From assembly GCF_900277125.1 (NCBI RefSeq), contig NZ_OPYN01000203.1, positions 1 to 60,016 of the forward strand: DNA of 60,016 bases. The letters are read 5' to 3'. The position numbers and the translations under genes were made by a program. Positions 25,247-34,099 of this stretch are shown piece by piece; within the stretch, counting starts at the first letter, position 1, and every line of letters starts with the position of its first letter. The notes beneath the pieces are model-generated. The model was given only the letters and a program-made list of their open reading frames with translations. It did not search any database and had not been told where the DNA came from. Origin of the DNA: Pseudomonas inefficax. Its GTDB lineage: Bacteria; Pseudomonadota; Gammaproteobacteria; Pseudomonadales; Pseudomonadaceae.

Positions 25247-26550
25247 TCGACGCCCTCCGCCAGAACGGTAATTTCAACCCGGCGATTCTTCGCCCGGCCC
25301 TGCGCGGTGTCGTTCGACGCCCGTGGTTCGGTGTCGCTCAACCCTTGGGCGCTGAAGCGCTCGGGTTGCCCGGTGCGCGCGGCGAGGATGCTCCTGACCT
25401 CTTCGGCGCGCGCCTGCGACAACGCCCAGTTGGACGGGAAGCGCAGCGTCGCGATGCGCTGGTTGTCGCTGTGCCCGGTGACCCGGACATTGCCCTTGAC
25501 CTTGGCCACTGCCTCGGCGATGCGCAGCATCAACGGCTGGAAATCGCCCTTGATGCTGGCGCTGGCACTGGCAAACAGCTCGTCGCCGCGAATGGTCACC
25601 ACCGAGCGGTCGACCGCGTCTTCTACAGCGACCCGGCCAGCCTTGATGTCATCGGCGAGGAACCCGGCCAGGCGCGGGCGCTCCACTGGCTTGGGCTGCA
25701 ACACCGGGCGGTCCATGGCTTGTACCGGGATTTCGCCCAGCGCGTGAATACCTCGGAACACCGGCTCGGCATCGGCCGCCAGCTTCAGGCGCAGGCCGAA
25801 CAACAACAGCAACAGCAACGCCACGGCCACCGCCAGGCCCACCCATGGCGGCACGAACTGGGCCAGGCGGTCACGGCTGACGGCCACCCCACGCCAGTGT
25901 GGCGAGAGTTCACGCTCACGCTCGCCACGGGCGCTGCGAATCGCCGCAGCGGCGCGCTCACGCAGCGCTTCGAGCTGGCTGCGGCCATCGTTCATGACCC
26001 GATAGCGGCCTTCGAAGCCGAGGCTGGTGCACAGGTACAACAGTTCCAGCAGGTTGAGCCGTTCGCGAGGGCTCTGTAGGCAATGCTCCATCAGCTGGAA
26101 CACCTTCTCACCGCCCCAGGCCTCGTTGTGCACCGTGATCAGCAAGCTCTGCCGGCTCCAGTCGCTGGCACTGCCCCACGGCGTGCTGAGCACCGCTTCG
26201 TCCAGCGCGGTGCACAGCGCATAGCGCGCCAGCAGCACCTCGTTGCGCACCACCCCGGCGGCTTCGGCACGGGTCTCGAACTGGCGCAGATAGGCCAGCA
26301 ACTGCGCTCGCAGGCTGGCCGGTGCCGAGTGGGCGATGGTGTTGCGCAGCCGGGTAAGCAAGGCCAGCAACGGCCCGGCAGCCTGCTCGAGCGGGTTGAG
26401 CCCCTTGCCCTGGCCAGGCGCCAGGGGCTCGGCCGGTACCTGCAACGGCGGCGGCTGCGGTGCTGGCGCAGCGGGTTGCGGCGCAGCACGGCCACCGGGG
26501 CGCGGCATGAACTGGGTACGGTCGTTGGCCTGCGGATCGTCCGGGTGCAT
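25243..26550 (-). CDS. tssL: T6SS protein TssL with C-terminal OmpA-like peptidoglycan-binding domain
   Basis: The 435-aa protein has an N-terminal Pro-rich segment and a cytoplasmic DotU domain ('NPLEQAAGPLLALLTRLRNT', 'ALDEAVLSTPWG', 'HNEAWGGEKVFQL'). A single transmembrane helix follows at about 230-255, then a periplasmic OmpA-type domain with 'GHSDNQRIATLRFPSNWALSQARAEEVRSIL'. The OmpA extension anchors the complex to peptidoglycan without a separate TagL. The ATG at 26550 is preferred to an overlapping GTG. Confidence 0.95.
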   Translation of the reverse strand: MHPDDPQANDRTQFMPRPGGRAAPQPAAPAPQPPPLQVPAEPLAPGQGKGLNPLEQAAGPLLALLTRLRNTIAHSAPASLRAQLLAYLRQFETRAEAAGVVRNEVLLARYALCTALDEAVLSTPWGSASDWSRQSLLITVHNEAWGGEKVFQLMEHCLQSPRERLNLLELLYLCTSLGFEGRYRVMNDGRSQLEALRERAAAAIRSARGERERELSPHWRGVAVSRDRLAQFVPPWVGLAVAVALLLLLLFGLRLKLAADAEPVFRGIHALGEIPVQAMDRPVLQPKPVERPRLAGFLADDIKAGRVAVEDAVDRSVVTIRGDELFASASASIKGDFQPLMLRIAEAVAKVKGNVRVTGHSDNQRIATLRFPSNWALSQARAEEVRSILAARTGQPERFSAQGLSDTEPRASNDTAQGRAKNRRVEITVLAEGVE

Positions 26551-26556
26551 CACGGG

Positions 26557-27891
26557 TTATCCTCGAATGGCCCAGAAGGCCAGGCTCAGGCCGGGGAACT
26601 CGCCGGCGACGTAGAAGGCAAAGCCACCGGAGTGTTGCAACTGCTTCCAGTGCTCGCTGCCCCGGTCGAGTTCGAAATAGGTGGCGCCGGCATGGAACGG
26701 GATCTGCCGGGGCGCCACCGGCAACGGCAGCAGGCCGATGCCCGGCAGCTGCAGGTTGACCAGATCGCGGATGTGTTCCACCGAGCCGATCTTGCTCTGC
26801 TGACCAAAGCGGCTACGCAGGGTCTCGCTGGGCACGTCGGCACGCACCACCAGGACGAAACTGGCGCTGTCGAGCAGGCTGCGGTCGGCAAGCATGCCAA
26901 CGTGGATGCCGTAGGCCTTTTCGACGATGGGAATGGCCACCGCCTTGCTGTCGATCAACGTCGACAAGGCCTCGCGCAAGGCTGCCATCACGGGGGCGAA
27001 GGTCGCCGCCAGGTCGTCGTGCTGATAGACCGGGAAGCTGTGCGGGCGGCGGCCATCGCGGGTAAAGGTGGCGAACTCGCCAGCCAGGGCCACCAGCTCG
27101 CTGTACAGTCGCTCGGGGTGCAGCGGGCTCAGCTGGTTGAGGTGTTCGACCAGCGGCTGGGCGCGGTTGACCAGTTGCAGCAGCATGAAGTCGGCAATCT
27201 CCGACGCCCCGCCATTGGCCGAGGCGACCACCCTGCCTGCCAGCGCTTCGCCACGCTGGTGCAGCAGGCCCAGCAACTCGCCGCAGAAGCCAGACAGTTG
27301 TTGGCTGGCTGCCACATCGAGTACCGGCGGGATGTAGCTGTCATCCACTACCAGCGCGCGATCGGCGCGCTTTTCGCGGATGCGCAGCATGCCAAGGGCG
27401 GCGTAGTCGCTCAGGCCATCCTCGCTGCGCAGCAGGCGCAGGGCGCGACTGCCAAGGGCCAGCGGGGCACGGTTTTCGAACGGCGCGTTGTCGTCACGCA
27501 CTTCGCTGACTCGGCTGATGTAACGGGCGCCAGCGACGGCTTCGCCCTCGTCGACGGTGTCGCGAGCCCCCGCCCGCTTGAGTGGCAGCCCCAGGTGGAT
27601 AACGCCATCGCGCAGATCGTCGGGCACTTCCAGCGGCGCAGGCGGCAGGTCGTCACGGGGGATGTCGAACGGCGTGCCGTCGGGCAGCAGGCCGCGGGCG
27701 CTGAGGATCGCCACCTTGCCCTGGGCCAGCAGGCCCTGGTCGAGCAGCAGCTCGGAGAACCCCCAAGCGGCCACGCCAAGCGGGCGGCTGCGGGCATCGA
27801 CCAAGTGTTCGAGGTAGCGATCATGCTGTTGGAAATGCTGGGTCGTGATGAACATGCCTTCCGACCACACCACGCGATTGTTCCAGGACAT
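26557..27891 (-). CDS. tssK: T6SS baseplate protein TssK
   Basis: The 444-aa protein begins 'NNRVVWSEGMFITTQHFQQHDRYLEHLVDAR', the universal TssK start, and shows 'ELLLDQGLLAQGKVAILSARGLLPDGTPFDIP'. TssK trimers connect the baseplate wedges to TssL and TssM. It lies 6 bp upstream of tssL and 15 bp after tssJ in the minus-strand operon. Confidence 0.95.
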   Translation of the reverse strand: MSWNNRVVWSEGMFITTQHFQQHDRYLEHLVDARSRPLGVAAWGFSELLLDQGLLAQGKVAILSARGLLPDGTPFDIPRDDLPPAPLEVPDDLRDGVIHLGLPLKRAGARDTVDEGEAVAGARYISRVSEVRDDNAPFENRAPLALGSRALRLLRSEDGLSDYAALGMLRIREKRADRALVVDDSYIPPVLDVAASQQLSGFCGELLGLLHQRGEALAGRVVASANGGASEIADFMLLQLVNRAQPLVEHLNQLSPLHPERLYSELVALAGEFATFTRDGRRPHSFPVYQHDDLAATFAPVMAALREALSTLIDSKAVAIPIVEKAYGIHVGMLADRSLLDSASFVLVVRADVPSETLRSRFGQQSKIGSVEHIRDLVNLQLPGIGLLPLPVAPRQIPFHAGATYFELDRGSEHWKQLQHSGGFAFYVAGEFPGLSLAFWAIRG

Positions 27892-27906
27892 GGGGACTCC
27901 GATTGC

Positions 27907-28404
27907 CTAGCGGGCAGGTTCAGGTTGTGGGGTGGCCACGGCGCTGCGCACGGCACGCACATCGAGGCTGATCTGGTAGTCCCGCGGCGGCACCGGCAGC
28001 ACGCTGCGCCACTGGGCCTGGTCGATTTCGCGGTAACCGACCACCAGGCCGATGTGGCGAGTGGCAGGATCGAGCGGGCGTTCCAGGCGCAATTGCCCGC
28101 CGGGCTGCAGCAGCACTTCGTCCTGGTCGATCAGGTCGGCGCCGAGGGTGGCCTGGGCGCGCTCGGCCAGGGCGAAGTAGTCGGCGCGGGCGAAAGCCGC
28201 GCTGTTCTTCAACTCGTACAGGCGCACGCGTACCGGCGCAGGCGTGCCGCCAGGGCCGGGGTTCAGCCCCTCGGCAGCACTGAAATACAGGGTCACGGCT
28301 GCGCTGTCCGGGGCACTGTCGGCAGCGGGGGCAACCGGCGTGTCCTTGCTGCAGGCAGCCAGCAGCACCAGGCTCAGGGCTGCGACCAGTCGTATTGCTT
28401 TCAT
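27907..28404 (-). CDS. tssJ: T6SS outer-membrane lipoprotein TssJ
   Basis: The 165-aa lipoprotein has lipobox LLAAC (about Cys19) and the transthyretin-like TssJ body: 'VTLYFSAAEGLNPGPGGTPAPVRVRLYELKNSAAFARADYFAL', 'LGADLIDQDEVLLQPGG', 'IGLVVGYREIDQAQWRSVLPVP'. It anchors TssM at the outer membrane. It sits between fha and tssK, as in P. aeruginosa. Confidence 0.94.
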   Translation of the reverse strand: MKAIRLVAALSLVLLAACSKDTPVAPAADSAPDSAAVTLYFSAAEGLNPGPGGTPAPVRVRLYELKNSAAFARADYFALAERAQATLGADLIDQDEVLLQPGGQLRLERPLDPATRHIGLVVGYREIDQAQWRSVLPVPPRDYQISLDVRAVRSAVATPQPEPAR

Positions 28405-28443
28405 CCTTGTCCTCTTGACGTACCGTGGTCTTCCTGGGGGCGC

Positions 28444-29826
28444 TCAGCTACGTTGCAAACGGCTGCTGTGGGCCTCGTAGGCGCGGCTGAATTCGCGGCC
28501 GAACAGTTCCTGGAAATCGTCTTCGGCCTCACGGGAGATCTGCCCGTAAAGCTCGGTGAACTGTTGCCAGCAGTGGGCCTGGCGCGAACCACCGAACAAC
28601 TTGGCCAGCCCGGCCGCAGGTGCCAGGCGCTGCTCCAGGCGCGCCGGCTGGAAACACGCGAGCAAGTGCTTGATTGCGGCCTGCACACCCGCCATCACCG
28701 CCAACTGGTGAGCGCGTAAATCATCGAAACTTTCGCGCACGGCCTGGTCCGGCGCCATGAACGCCTGGTTGCCGTGGCGCAGCAACAGCAGCAACGCCTC
28801 GTCGGCATTGGGGGCGAACTTCAGCGGGTTGTTCTGCACCGGGGCAATGGTGGTCTGCTGCATGCGGAACTCGCCCTTCAGGCTGCTGCGTGCACGCAAC
28901 ACATCGATCAGGCCCTCTACCATCAGACGGTAGCTATGGCCGATGGCCTCCATCTGCGCGGCGGCGTCGGCGGCATCGATGCGCAGGTGCTCGATACCGG
29001 CGCCGCGCAGGAACGCCTGCAGCAATGCGTCGCTGCTTGCAGCCGGCGCAGGCGCAGCGGCCGGTGCTGCGACCGGTGCACTCGCCGCCGGCTGTGCGGA
29101 TACTGCCGGAACGGCTGGCGCAGGGGGCGCTGTCGGGGTCGGGGTCGGGGTCGGCGTCGGGGTATGTACCGATGCCGGCGCCGAGCCGAAAAGGTTCCAG
29201 TCTTCCGGGATCATCCCCGGTGCAGCCGGTTCGACGGCTGGGGCAGGCGCCACCAGCGGGGTTGGCGGGCGGAAGTCGTGCTGCTGAGCCGGCACATGGT
29301 CGGGCTGGCTGACCGGCGGCACGCTCGAGGGGCCGAGGAAGTCGAACAGGTCAGGCAGCGTGTCGTGGTTCGACGCACCTTGCAGGAACGCAGCCGGCGC
29401 ACCGGAAATCGCCGGGGCTGGGGCGGCTGGGGTCGCCACCTGGTTGGCCATCAGCGCCTCGAAACTGTGCGCCTGGGGTTCGCCATCCAGGGCGCCGGGC
29501 AGGTTCGCGTCGATGCGCGCCTGTATCTCGTATTCCCCAATGCGGATAACTTCGCCATCCAGCAACTGCTCACTGTTACCGCGACGCAAGCGAATACCGG
29601 CGCGAACTAATTCCACACCGTTCGTACTGTCATCGGTCAAATAATATCGTCCATCCTTGAACTGGATCACACAATGCCTGGCCGATACCAACCGCTCGGG
29701 ATCAGGTAGTACCCAATCATTGTCCGCCGCGCGGCCAAGCGTGATGGCACCGGTTTCCAACCGCATCTCCGGGCATTGGCCGGGAGTAATCTTGTGGTAA
29801 CTAGTGATAGTTAGGCAAAGTGCCAT
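28444..29826 (-). CDS. fha: T6SS forkhead-associated scaffold Fha (TagH)
   Basis: The protein is about 460 aa. The N-terminal FHA domain (about 1-110) has 'ITLGRAADNDWVLPDPERLVSARHCVIQFKDGRYYLTDDSTNGV', with the Arg-Ser-His phosphothreonine-binding residues. A long Pro/Ala-rich linker contains a short PTPTPT repeat, and a C-terminal domain (about 300-460) typical of T6SS Fha proteins follows. Phosphorylation by PpkA triggers T6SS assembly. The ATG at 29826 follows GGAGG closely; 12 upstream codons are unlikely to be used. It is the first gene of the minus-strand arm. Confidence 0.9.
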   Translation of the reverse strand: MALCLTITSYHKITPGQCPEMRLETGAITLGRAADNDWVLPDPERLVSARHCVIQFKDGRYYLTDDSTNGVELVRAGIRLRRGNSEQLLDGEVIRIGEYEIQARIDANLPGALDGEPQAHSFEALMANQVATPAAPAPAISGAPAAFLQGASNHDTLPDLFDFLGPSSVPPVSQPDHVPAQQHDFRPPTPLVAPAPAVEPAAPGMIPEDWNLFGSAPASVHTPTPTPTPTPTAPPAPAVPAVSAQPAASAPVAAPAAAPAPAASSDALLQAFLRGAGIEHLRIDAADAAAQMEAIGHSYRLMVEGLIDVLRARSSLKGEFRMQQTTIAPVQNNPLKFAPNADEALLLLLRHGNQAFMAPDQAVRESFDDLRAHQLAVMAGVQAAIKHLLACFQPARLEQRLAPAAGLAKLFGGSRQAHCWQQFTELYGQISREAEDDFQELFGREFSRAYEAHSSRLQRS

Positions 29827-30222
29827 CACGCCTCCATGCATCCATTTAAAACGTCGATCCATCCATTTGAGTTATTTTTTCGCAGCCACTCAAAAATGGC
29901 TGAACCCCTTGATTTACGGGGCCTTGCACAAAAAACCGAACATACCGAGGCTATTCAAAGCCAACGCCGAGGCTAACCGAGTAGAACCGGACGAGCGGTG
30001 CCTGGTAACTGCCAACGAATTCACAGGTGGCACTCGGGGGCGCGTAGCTTACCTTGACACTCGCGAATAAATAAACCATAAATGCGCAACTTCGAAGTGC
30101 CAAAATAATATCACCATGATATCACCTCGGCACTCTTTGGAAAGTTTGTGCGCCAGTTCACACTTGCAACTACGCACACACAACACGCCCTCACCAAGGG
30201 CCGATATGGAGATCGAATTCTG
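29827..30222. promoter_or_regulatory. Divergent control region between fha and tssA
   Basis: This 396-bp gap is AT-richer than its flanks and must hold the promoters of both T6SS arms. I see a duplicated ATCCATTT next to fha (about 29839 and 29863) and a plausible tssA promoter at 30054-30082. Two GGA-containing sites precede tssA (TTGGAAAG at 30137, ATGGAGAT at 30206), and the second serves as the tssA ribosome-binding site. Such GGA sites could be RsmA/CsrA targets, as known for the H1-T6SS of P. aeruginosa, but that is inference. No sigma-54 site with correct spacing was found. Confidence 0.6.
30054..30082 (+). promoter_or_regulatory. Putative sigma-70 promoter of tssA
   Basis: TTGACA at 30054 is followed after 17 bp by CATAAA at 30077. 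It lies about 140 nt upstream of the tssA GTG, leaving a leader long enough for post-transcriptional control. Confidence 0.5.
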
Positions 30223-31260
30223 GTGAACGCATCGCCGTTGCTCGCCGCTGTTTCCGCTGACTTCCCCTGCGGCGATGACCTCGAATATGACGCCGAGTTT
30301 CTGCAACTGGAACGTGACGCCCAGGGCCGCCCCGAGCGCGTCATGGGCGACGCTGTGCAGCCTGCCGAACCACCGCAGTGGCGCGATATCGAGCAGGCAA
30401 GCACGACCTTGCTGCAACGCAGCAAGGACCTGCGCATCACCCATTTCCTGCTTCAGGCCAACCTGGCCCTGCACGGCCTGCCAGGGCTTGCCGCCAGCCT
30501 GGAGCTGATCCGCGACCTGCTTGGCGAGTATTGGCTGCACCTGCACCCACAACTGGACGCCGCCGACGACAACGACCCAACGGTACGGGTCAACGCCCTG
30601 GCCGGCCTGACCTGCGACACCAACATCGCGCTGCTGCGTGACGCCGTGCTGGTGCGCTCACGTGCCTTTGGCCCGGTCACCCTGCGCGCGGCGCTGCACG
30701 CCGCCGGCGTGCAGCATTTCGCCAGCGAACAGCTCAGCGCCGAGGAACTGGCCGCCGCCCTGCGTGACGCCGACGCCGACCAGTTGCTGCAATGCCAAGA
30801 GGCGTTGCGGCTGGCCCGCGAGGCCGTGGACGCCATCGAGAACCGGGTAAACGACCAGGTCGGATCGGCCAGTGGTATCGATTTGTCAGCCTTGCGCCAG
30901 CCGCTGCGCCAGGTGCAGCAGGTACTGGCCGACTACTGCCCCGACGGGGTGGGCCCAGCCCCGGAAGCCGGTAACGCGCCGGCTGCCGAAAGCCATGACG
31001 ACCGGCTGACGATCGCCGGTGCTGCACCCGACACACGGCCGGCTGCCCGCCCCGGCGAAGTCAACAGCCGCGAAGATGTGCAGCTGAGCCTCGACCGCCT
31101 GTTGCAGTACTACGCCCGCCACGAACCATCCAGCCCGCTGCCGGTACTGCTGCACCGGGCGAAGAAGCTGGTCAATGCCGATTTCGCAACCATTGTGCGC
31201 GACCTGATCCCCGATGGCTGGTCGCAATTCGAGAACCTGCGCGGCCCCGAGGACAACTGA
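30223..31260 (+). CDS. tssA: T6SS protein TssA
   Basis: The predicted 345-aa protein has an ImpA N-terminal domain ('SADFPCGDDLEYDAEFLQLERDAQG', then 'PPQWRDIEQASTTLLQRSKDLRI') and the C-terminal 'SREDVQLSLDRLLQYYARHEPSSPLPVLLHRAKKLVNADFATIVRDLIPDG'. It helps initiate and cap sheath-tube growth. The GTG at 30223 is preferred because homologues begin at this position and TGGAGAT lies 11 nt upstream. An in-frame GTG at 30148 would add 25 atypical residues. Confidence 0.92.
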   Translation: MNASPLLAAVSADFPCGDDLEYDAEFLQLERDAQGRPERVMGDAVQPAEPPQWRDIEQASTTLLQRSKDLRITHFLLQANLALHGLPGLAASLELIRDLLGEYWLHLHPQLDAADDNDPTVRVNALAGLTCDTNIALLRDAVLVRSRAFGPVTLRAALHAAGVQHFASEQLSAEELAAALRDADADQLLQCQEALRLAREAVDAIENRVNDQVGSASGIDLSALRQPLRQVQQVLADYCPDGVGPAPEAGNAPAAESHDDRLTIAGAAPDTRPAARPGEVNSREDVQLSLDRLLQYYARHEPSSPLPVLLHRAKKLVNADFATIVRDLIPDGWSQFENLRGPEDN

Positions 31261-31332
31261 CGTCCTCGGCCCGCATCAACACCGACGCCCGCAACAAACA
31301 GCCCCGCCGCACCGGCGACCAGGAGGAACAAC

Positions 31333-31848
31333 GTGGCGAAAGACAGCTCCCAGAAATTCATCGCGCGCAACCGTGCGCCGCGGGTGCAGATCGAATATGA
31401 CGTCGAGCTCTACGGCGCCGAGAAGAAAGTCCAGTTGCCGTTCGTCATGGGCGTGCTGTCGGACCTTGCCGGCAAGCCGGCCGAGCCGCTGCCAGCGGTG
31501 GCCGAGCGCAAGTTCCTGGAAATCGACGTCGACAACTTCGACTCGCGCCTGAAGGCGATGAAGCCACGCGTGGCCTTCAACGTGCCCAACGAACTGACCG
31601 GCGAAGGCAACCTGAGCCTGGACATCACCTTCGAGAGCATGGACGACTTCAGCCCGGCCGCCGTGGCACGCAAGGTCGATGCCCTCAACCAGTTGCTCGA
31701 GGCCCGCACCCAATTGGCCAACCTGCTGACTTACATGGACGGCAAGACCGGTGCCGAGGACATCATCCTCAAGGCCATCAAGGACCCGGCCCTGCTGCAG
31801 GCCCTGGCCAGCGCACCGAAACCCGTCGACAACGAGCCCAAGGCCTGA
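31333..31848 (+). CDS. tssB: T6SS contractile sheath small subunit TssB
   Basis: The 171-aa protein begins with KDSSQKFIARNRAPRVQIEY and contains 'LPFVMGVLSDLAGKP' and 'RKFLEIDVDNFDSRLKAMKPR', which are standard TssB/VipA motifs. It pairs with TssC to build the sheath, and ClpV recognises the sheath after contraction. It starts with GTG preceded by AGGAGG at a 6-nt spacing. Confidence 0.96.
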   Translation: MAKDSSQKFIARNRAPRVQIEYDVELYGAEKKVQLPFVMGVLSDLAGKPAEPLPAVAERKFLEIDVDNFDSRLKAMKPRVAFNVPNELTGEGNLSLDITFESMDDFSPAAVARKVDALNQLLEARTQLANLLTYMDGKTGAEDIILKAIKDPALLQALASAPKPVDNEPKA

Positions 31849-31859
31849 GGAGACAGCTC

Positions 31860-33356
31860 ATGAACGATCCATTGCGCGACGCCCAGGGCCAGCCGGCAGC
31901 TGCCACCCAGGACCCGAGCGAGTTCGCCAACCTGCTGCTGCAGGAATTCAAGCCCAAGACCGAACGTGCCAAGGAAGCGGTTGAAAGCGCCGTGCGTACC
32001 TTGGCCGAGCAGGCCCTGGCGCAGACCAGCCTGGTATCCGACGATGCCATCGGCTCGATCGAGCAGATCATTGCCGCCATCGACGCCAAGCTGACCGCGC
32101 AGGTCAACCAGATCATCCACCACGACGACTTCCAGCAGCTGGAAAGCGCCTGGCGTGGCCTGCACTACCTGGTGAACAACACCGAGAGCGACGAGCAGCT
32201 GAAGATTCGCGTGCTCAACGTCTCGAAGACCGAGCTGCACAAGACCCTGAAGAAATTCAAGGGCACCGCCTGGGACCAGAGCCCGGTGTTCAAGAAGCTG
32301 TACGAGGAAGAATACGGCCAGTTCGGCGGCGAACCCTATGGCTGCCTGGTTGGCGACTACTACTTCGACCAGTCGCCGCCCGACGTCGAGCTGCTGGGCG
32401 AGATGTCGAAGATCTGCGCCTCGATGCACGCGCCGTTCATTGCCGCCGCCTCGCCGACTGTTATGGGCATGGGCTCCTGGCAGGAACTGAGCAACCCGCG
32501 CGACCTGACCAAGATCTTCACCACACCGGAATATGCCGGCTGGCGCTCGCTGCGTGAGTCCGAAGACTCGCGCTACATCGGCCTGACCATGCCGCGCTTC
32601 CTGGCGCGCCTGCCTTATGGCGCCAAGACCGACCCGGTCGAGGCGTTTGCCTTTGAAGAAGACACCGACGGCGCCGACAGCAGCAAGTACACCTGGGCCA
32701 ATGCCGCCTATGCCATGGCCGTGAACATCAACCGCTCGTTCAAGTACTACGGCTGGTGCTCGCGCATTCGTGGCGTGGAGTCGGGTGGCGAAGTGCAGGG
32801 CCTGCCGGCGCACACCTTCCCCACCGACGACGGTGGCGTGGACATGAAGTGCCCGACCGAAATCGCCATTTCCGACCGCCGCGAAGCGGAGCTGGCCAAG
32901 AACGGTTTCATGCCGCTGCTGCACAAGAAGAACACCGACTTCGCTGCCTTCATCGGTGCCCAGTCGCTGCAGAAGCCGGCCGAATACGACGACCCGGACG
33001 CCACCGCCAACGCCAACCTGGCTGCGCGCCTGCCGTACCTGTTCGCTACCTGCCGCTTCGCTCACTACCTCAAGTGCATCGTTCGCGACAAGATCGGCTC
33101 GTTCAAGGAGAAGGACGAGATGCAGCGCTGGTTGCAGGACTGGATCCTCAACTACGTCGACGGCGACCCGGCGCACTCCACCGAGACCACCAAGGCGCAG
33201 CACCCGCTGGCAGCGGCCGAGGTTGTGGTCGAGGACGTCGAAGGTAACCCGGGTTACTACAACTCGCGCTTCTACCTGCGCCCGCACTATCAGCTCGAAG
33301 GGCTGACCGTGTCGCTGCGCCTGGTATCGAAGCTGCCTTCGGCCAAAGGGGCCTGA
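31860..33356 (+). CDS. tssC: T6SS contractile sheath large subunit TssC
   Basis: The 498-aa protein shows the TssC/VipB pattern: 'QVNQIIHHDDFQQLESAWRGLHYLVNNTE', 'GEPYGCLVGDYYFDQSPPDVELLGEMSKI', 'RFLARLPYG', 'FKYYGWCSRIRGVESGGEVQGLPAHTF', 'YLKCIVRDKIGSF' and 'YYNSRFYLRPHYQLEGL'. It starts 11 bp after tssB with AGGAG upstream. A REP pair follows before hcp. Confidence 0.97.
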   Translation: MNDPLRDAQGQPAAATQDPSEFANLLLQEFKPKTERAKEAVESAVRTLAEQALAQTSLVSDDAIGSIEQIIAAIDAKLTAQVNQIIHHDDFQQLESAWRGLHYLVNNTESDEQLKIRVLNVSKTELHKTLKKFKGTAWDQSPVFKKLYEEEYGQFGGEPYGCLVGDYYFDQSPPDVELLGEMSKICASMHAPFIAAASPTVMGMGSWQELSNPRDLTKIFTTPEYAGWRSLRESEDSRYIGLTMPRFLARLPYGAKTDPVEAFAFEEDTDGADSSKYTWANAAYAMAVNINRSFKYYGWCSRIRGVESGGEVQGLPAHTFPTDDGGVDMKCPTEIAISDRREAELAKNGFMPLLHKKNTDFAAFIGAQSLQKPAEYDDPDATANANLAARLPYLFATCRFAHYLKCIVRDKIGSFKEKDEMQRWLQDWILNYVDGDPAHSTETTKAQHPLAAAEVVVEDVEGNPGYYNSRFYLRPHYQLEGLTVSLRLVSKLPSAKGA

Positions 33357-33363
33357 CAGACTT

Positions 33364-33497
33364 CGGGGCCGCTTCGCGGCCCTTTCGCGACGCAAGGCCG
33401 CTCCTACACAGAGGGCCGACGTCGTGTGTTGAGTGAGAGACCGACGCAGCTTCTGTAGGAGCGGCCTTGCGTCGCGAAAGGGCTGCGCAGCAGCCCC
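33364..33497. repeat. Inverted REP pair inside the T6SS operon
   Basis: GGGGCCGCTTCGCGGCCC plus TTTCGCGACGCAAGGCCGCTCC at the left is mirrored by GGAGCGGCCTTGCGTCGCGAAAG plus GGGCTGCGCAGCAGCCCC at the right. It fills most of the 185-bp gap between tssC and hcp. It could stop 3'-to-5' decay of tssABC mRNA or lower read-through. Confidence 0.85.
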
Positions 33498-33541
33498 AAC
33501 TGCACCAAACCGCCAACCTGACGCGTAATACCGAGGACATC

Positions 33542-34030
33542 ATGGCTGTAGATATTTTCATCAAGATCGGCGACATCAAGGGCGAGTCCCACGACAAGGG
33601 CCACAAGGACGAAATCGACGTGCTCAACTGGAGCTGGGGCATGTCCCAGTCCGGCAACATGCACATGGGCAGCGGCGGCGGCTCGGGCAAGGTCAACATC
33701 CAGGACCTGTCGATCACCAAGTACATCGACAAGTCCAGCCCCAACCTGATGGCCCACTGCTCCAGCGGCAAGCACATCGACAAGGTCAAGCTGACCGTGC
33801 GCAAGGCCGGTGGCGAGAGCCAGGTCGAGTACCTGATCATCAACCTTGAAGAAGTCATCATCAGCTCGCTGAGCACCGGTGGCTCGGGCAGCGACGACCG
33901 CCTGACCGAGCACGTGACCCTGAACTTCGCCAAGGTCACCGTCGACTATCAGCCGCAGAAAGCCGACGGCACCAAGGAAGGCGGCCCGATCAAGTACGGC
34001 TGGAACATCCGCTCCAACGTCAAGATCTGA
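33542..34030 (+). CDS. hcp: T6SS tube protein Hcp (Hcp1-like)
   Basis: The 162-aa protein begins 'AVDIFIKIGDIKGESHDKGHKDEIDVLNWSWGMSQSG' and has 'SITKYIDKSSPNLMAHCSSGKHIDKVKLTVRKAGGE' and 'ESQVEYLIINLEEVIISSLS', closely matching P. aeruginosa Hcp1. Hexameric rings stack into the inner tube and carry small effectors in the lumen. The ATG at 33542 is preceded by GAGGA. The gene stands between a REP pair and a GC-rich hairpin, so its mRNA segment may be separately stabilised. Confidence 0.97.
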   Translation: MAVDIFIKIGDIKGESHDKGHKDEIDVLNWSWGMSQSGNMHMGSGGGSGKVNIQDLSITKYIDKSSPNLMAHCSSGKHIDKVKLTVRKAGGESQVEYLIINLEEVIISSLSTGGSGSDDRLTEHVTLNFAKVTVDYQPQKADGTKEGGPIKYGWNIRSNVKI

Positions 34031-34036
34031 CCGACC

Positions 34037-34066
34037 GCGCCCGCGCCGCCTGGCTGGCGCGGGCGC
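34037..34066 (+). terminator. GC-rich hairpin after hcp, possible attenuator
   Basis: An 11-bp perfect inverted repeat (GCGCCCGCGCC / GGCGCGGGCGC) with an 8-nt loop begins 6 bp after the hcp stop. It is followed only by CTTCCCC, so it is at best a partial terminator. It could make hcp more abundant than the genes after it. Confidence 0.55.
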
Positions 34067-34099
34067 CTTCCCCACCTCACCCGCTCACGGTGAACCCCA

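Noticed and set aside
29099..29165. A short tandem repeat (GGGGTCGGGGTC-type) that could be a CRISPR-like or regulatory array
   Set aside because: It encodes the PTPTPT linker of Fha in frame and has no spacers; it is simple coding repetition.
30028..30110. Possible sigma-54 promoters before tssA (TGGCAC on the plus strand and on the minus strand)
   Set aside because: The plus-strand copy has no GC at the right distance, and the minus-strand copy has TTGC two bases too far for GG-N10-GC spacing.
33498..33541. A separate promoter for hcp between the REP pair and the gene
   Set aside because: No acceptable -35/-10 pair is visible in the 44 bp; only a ribosome-binding site is seen.
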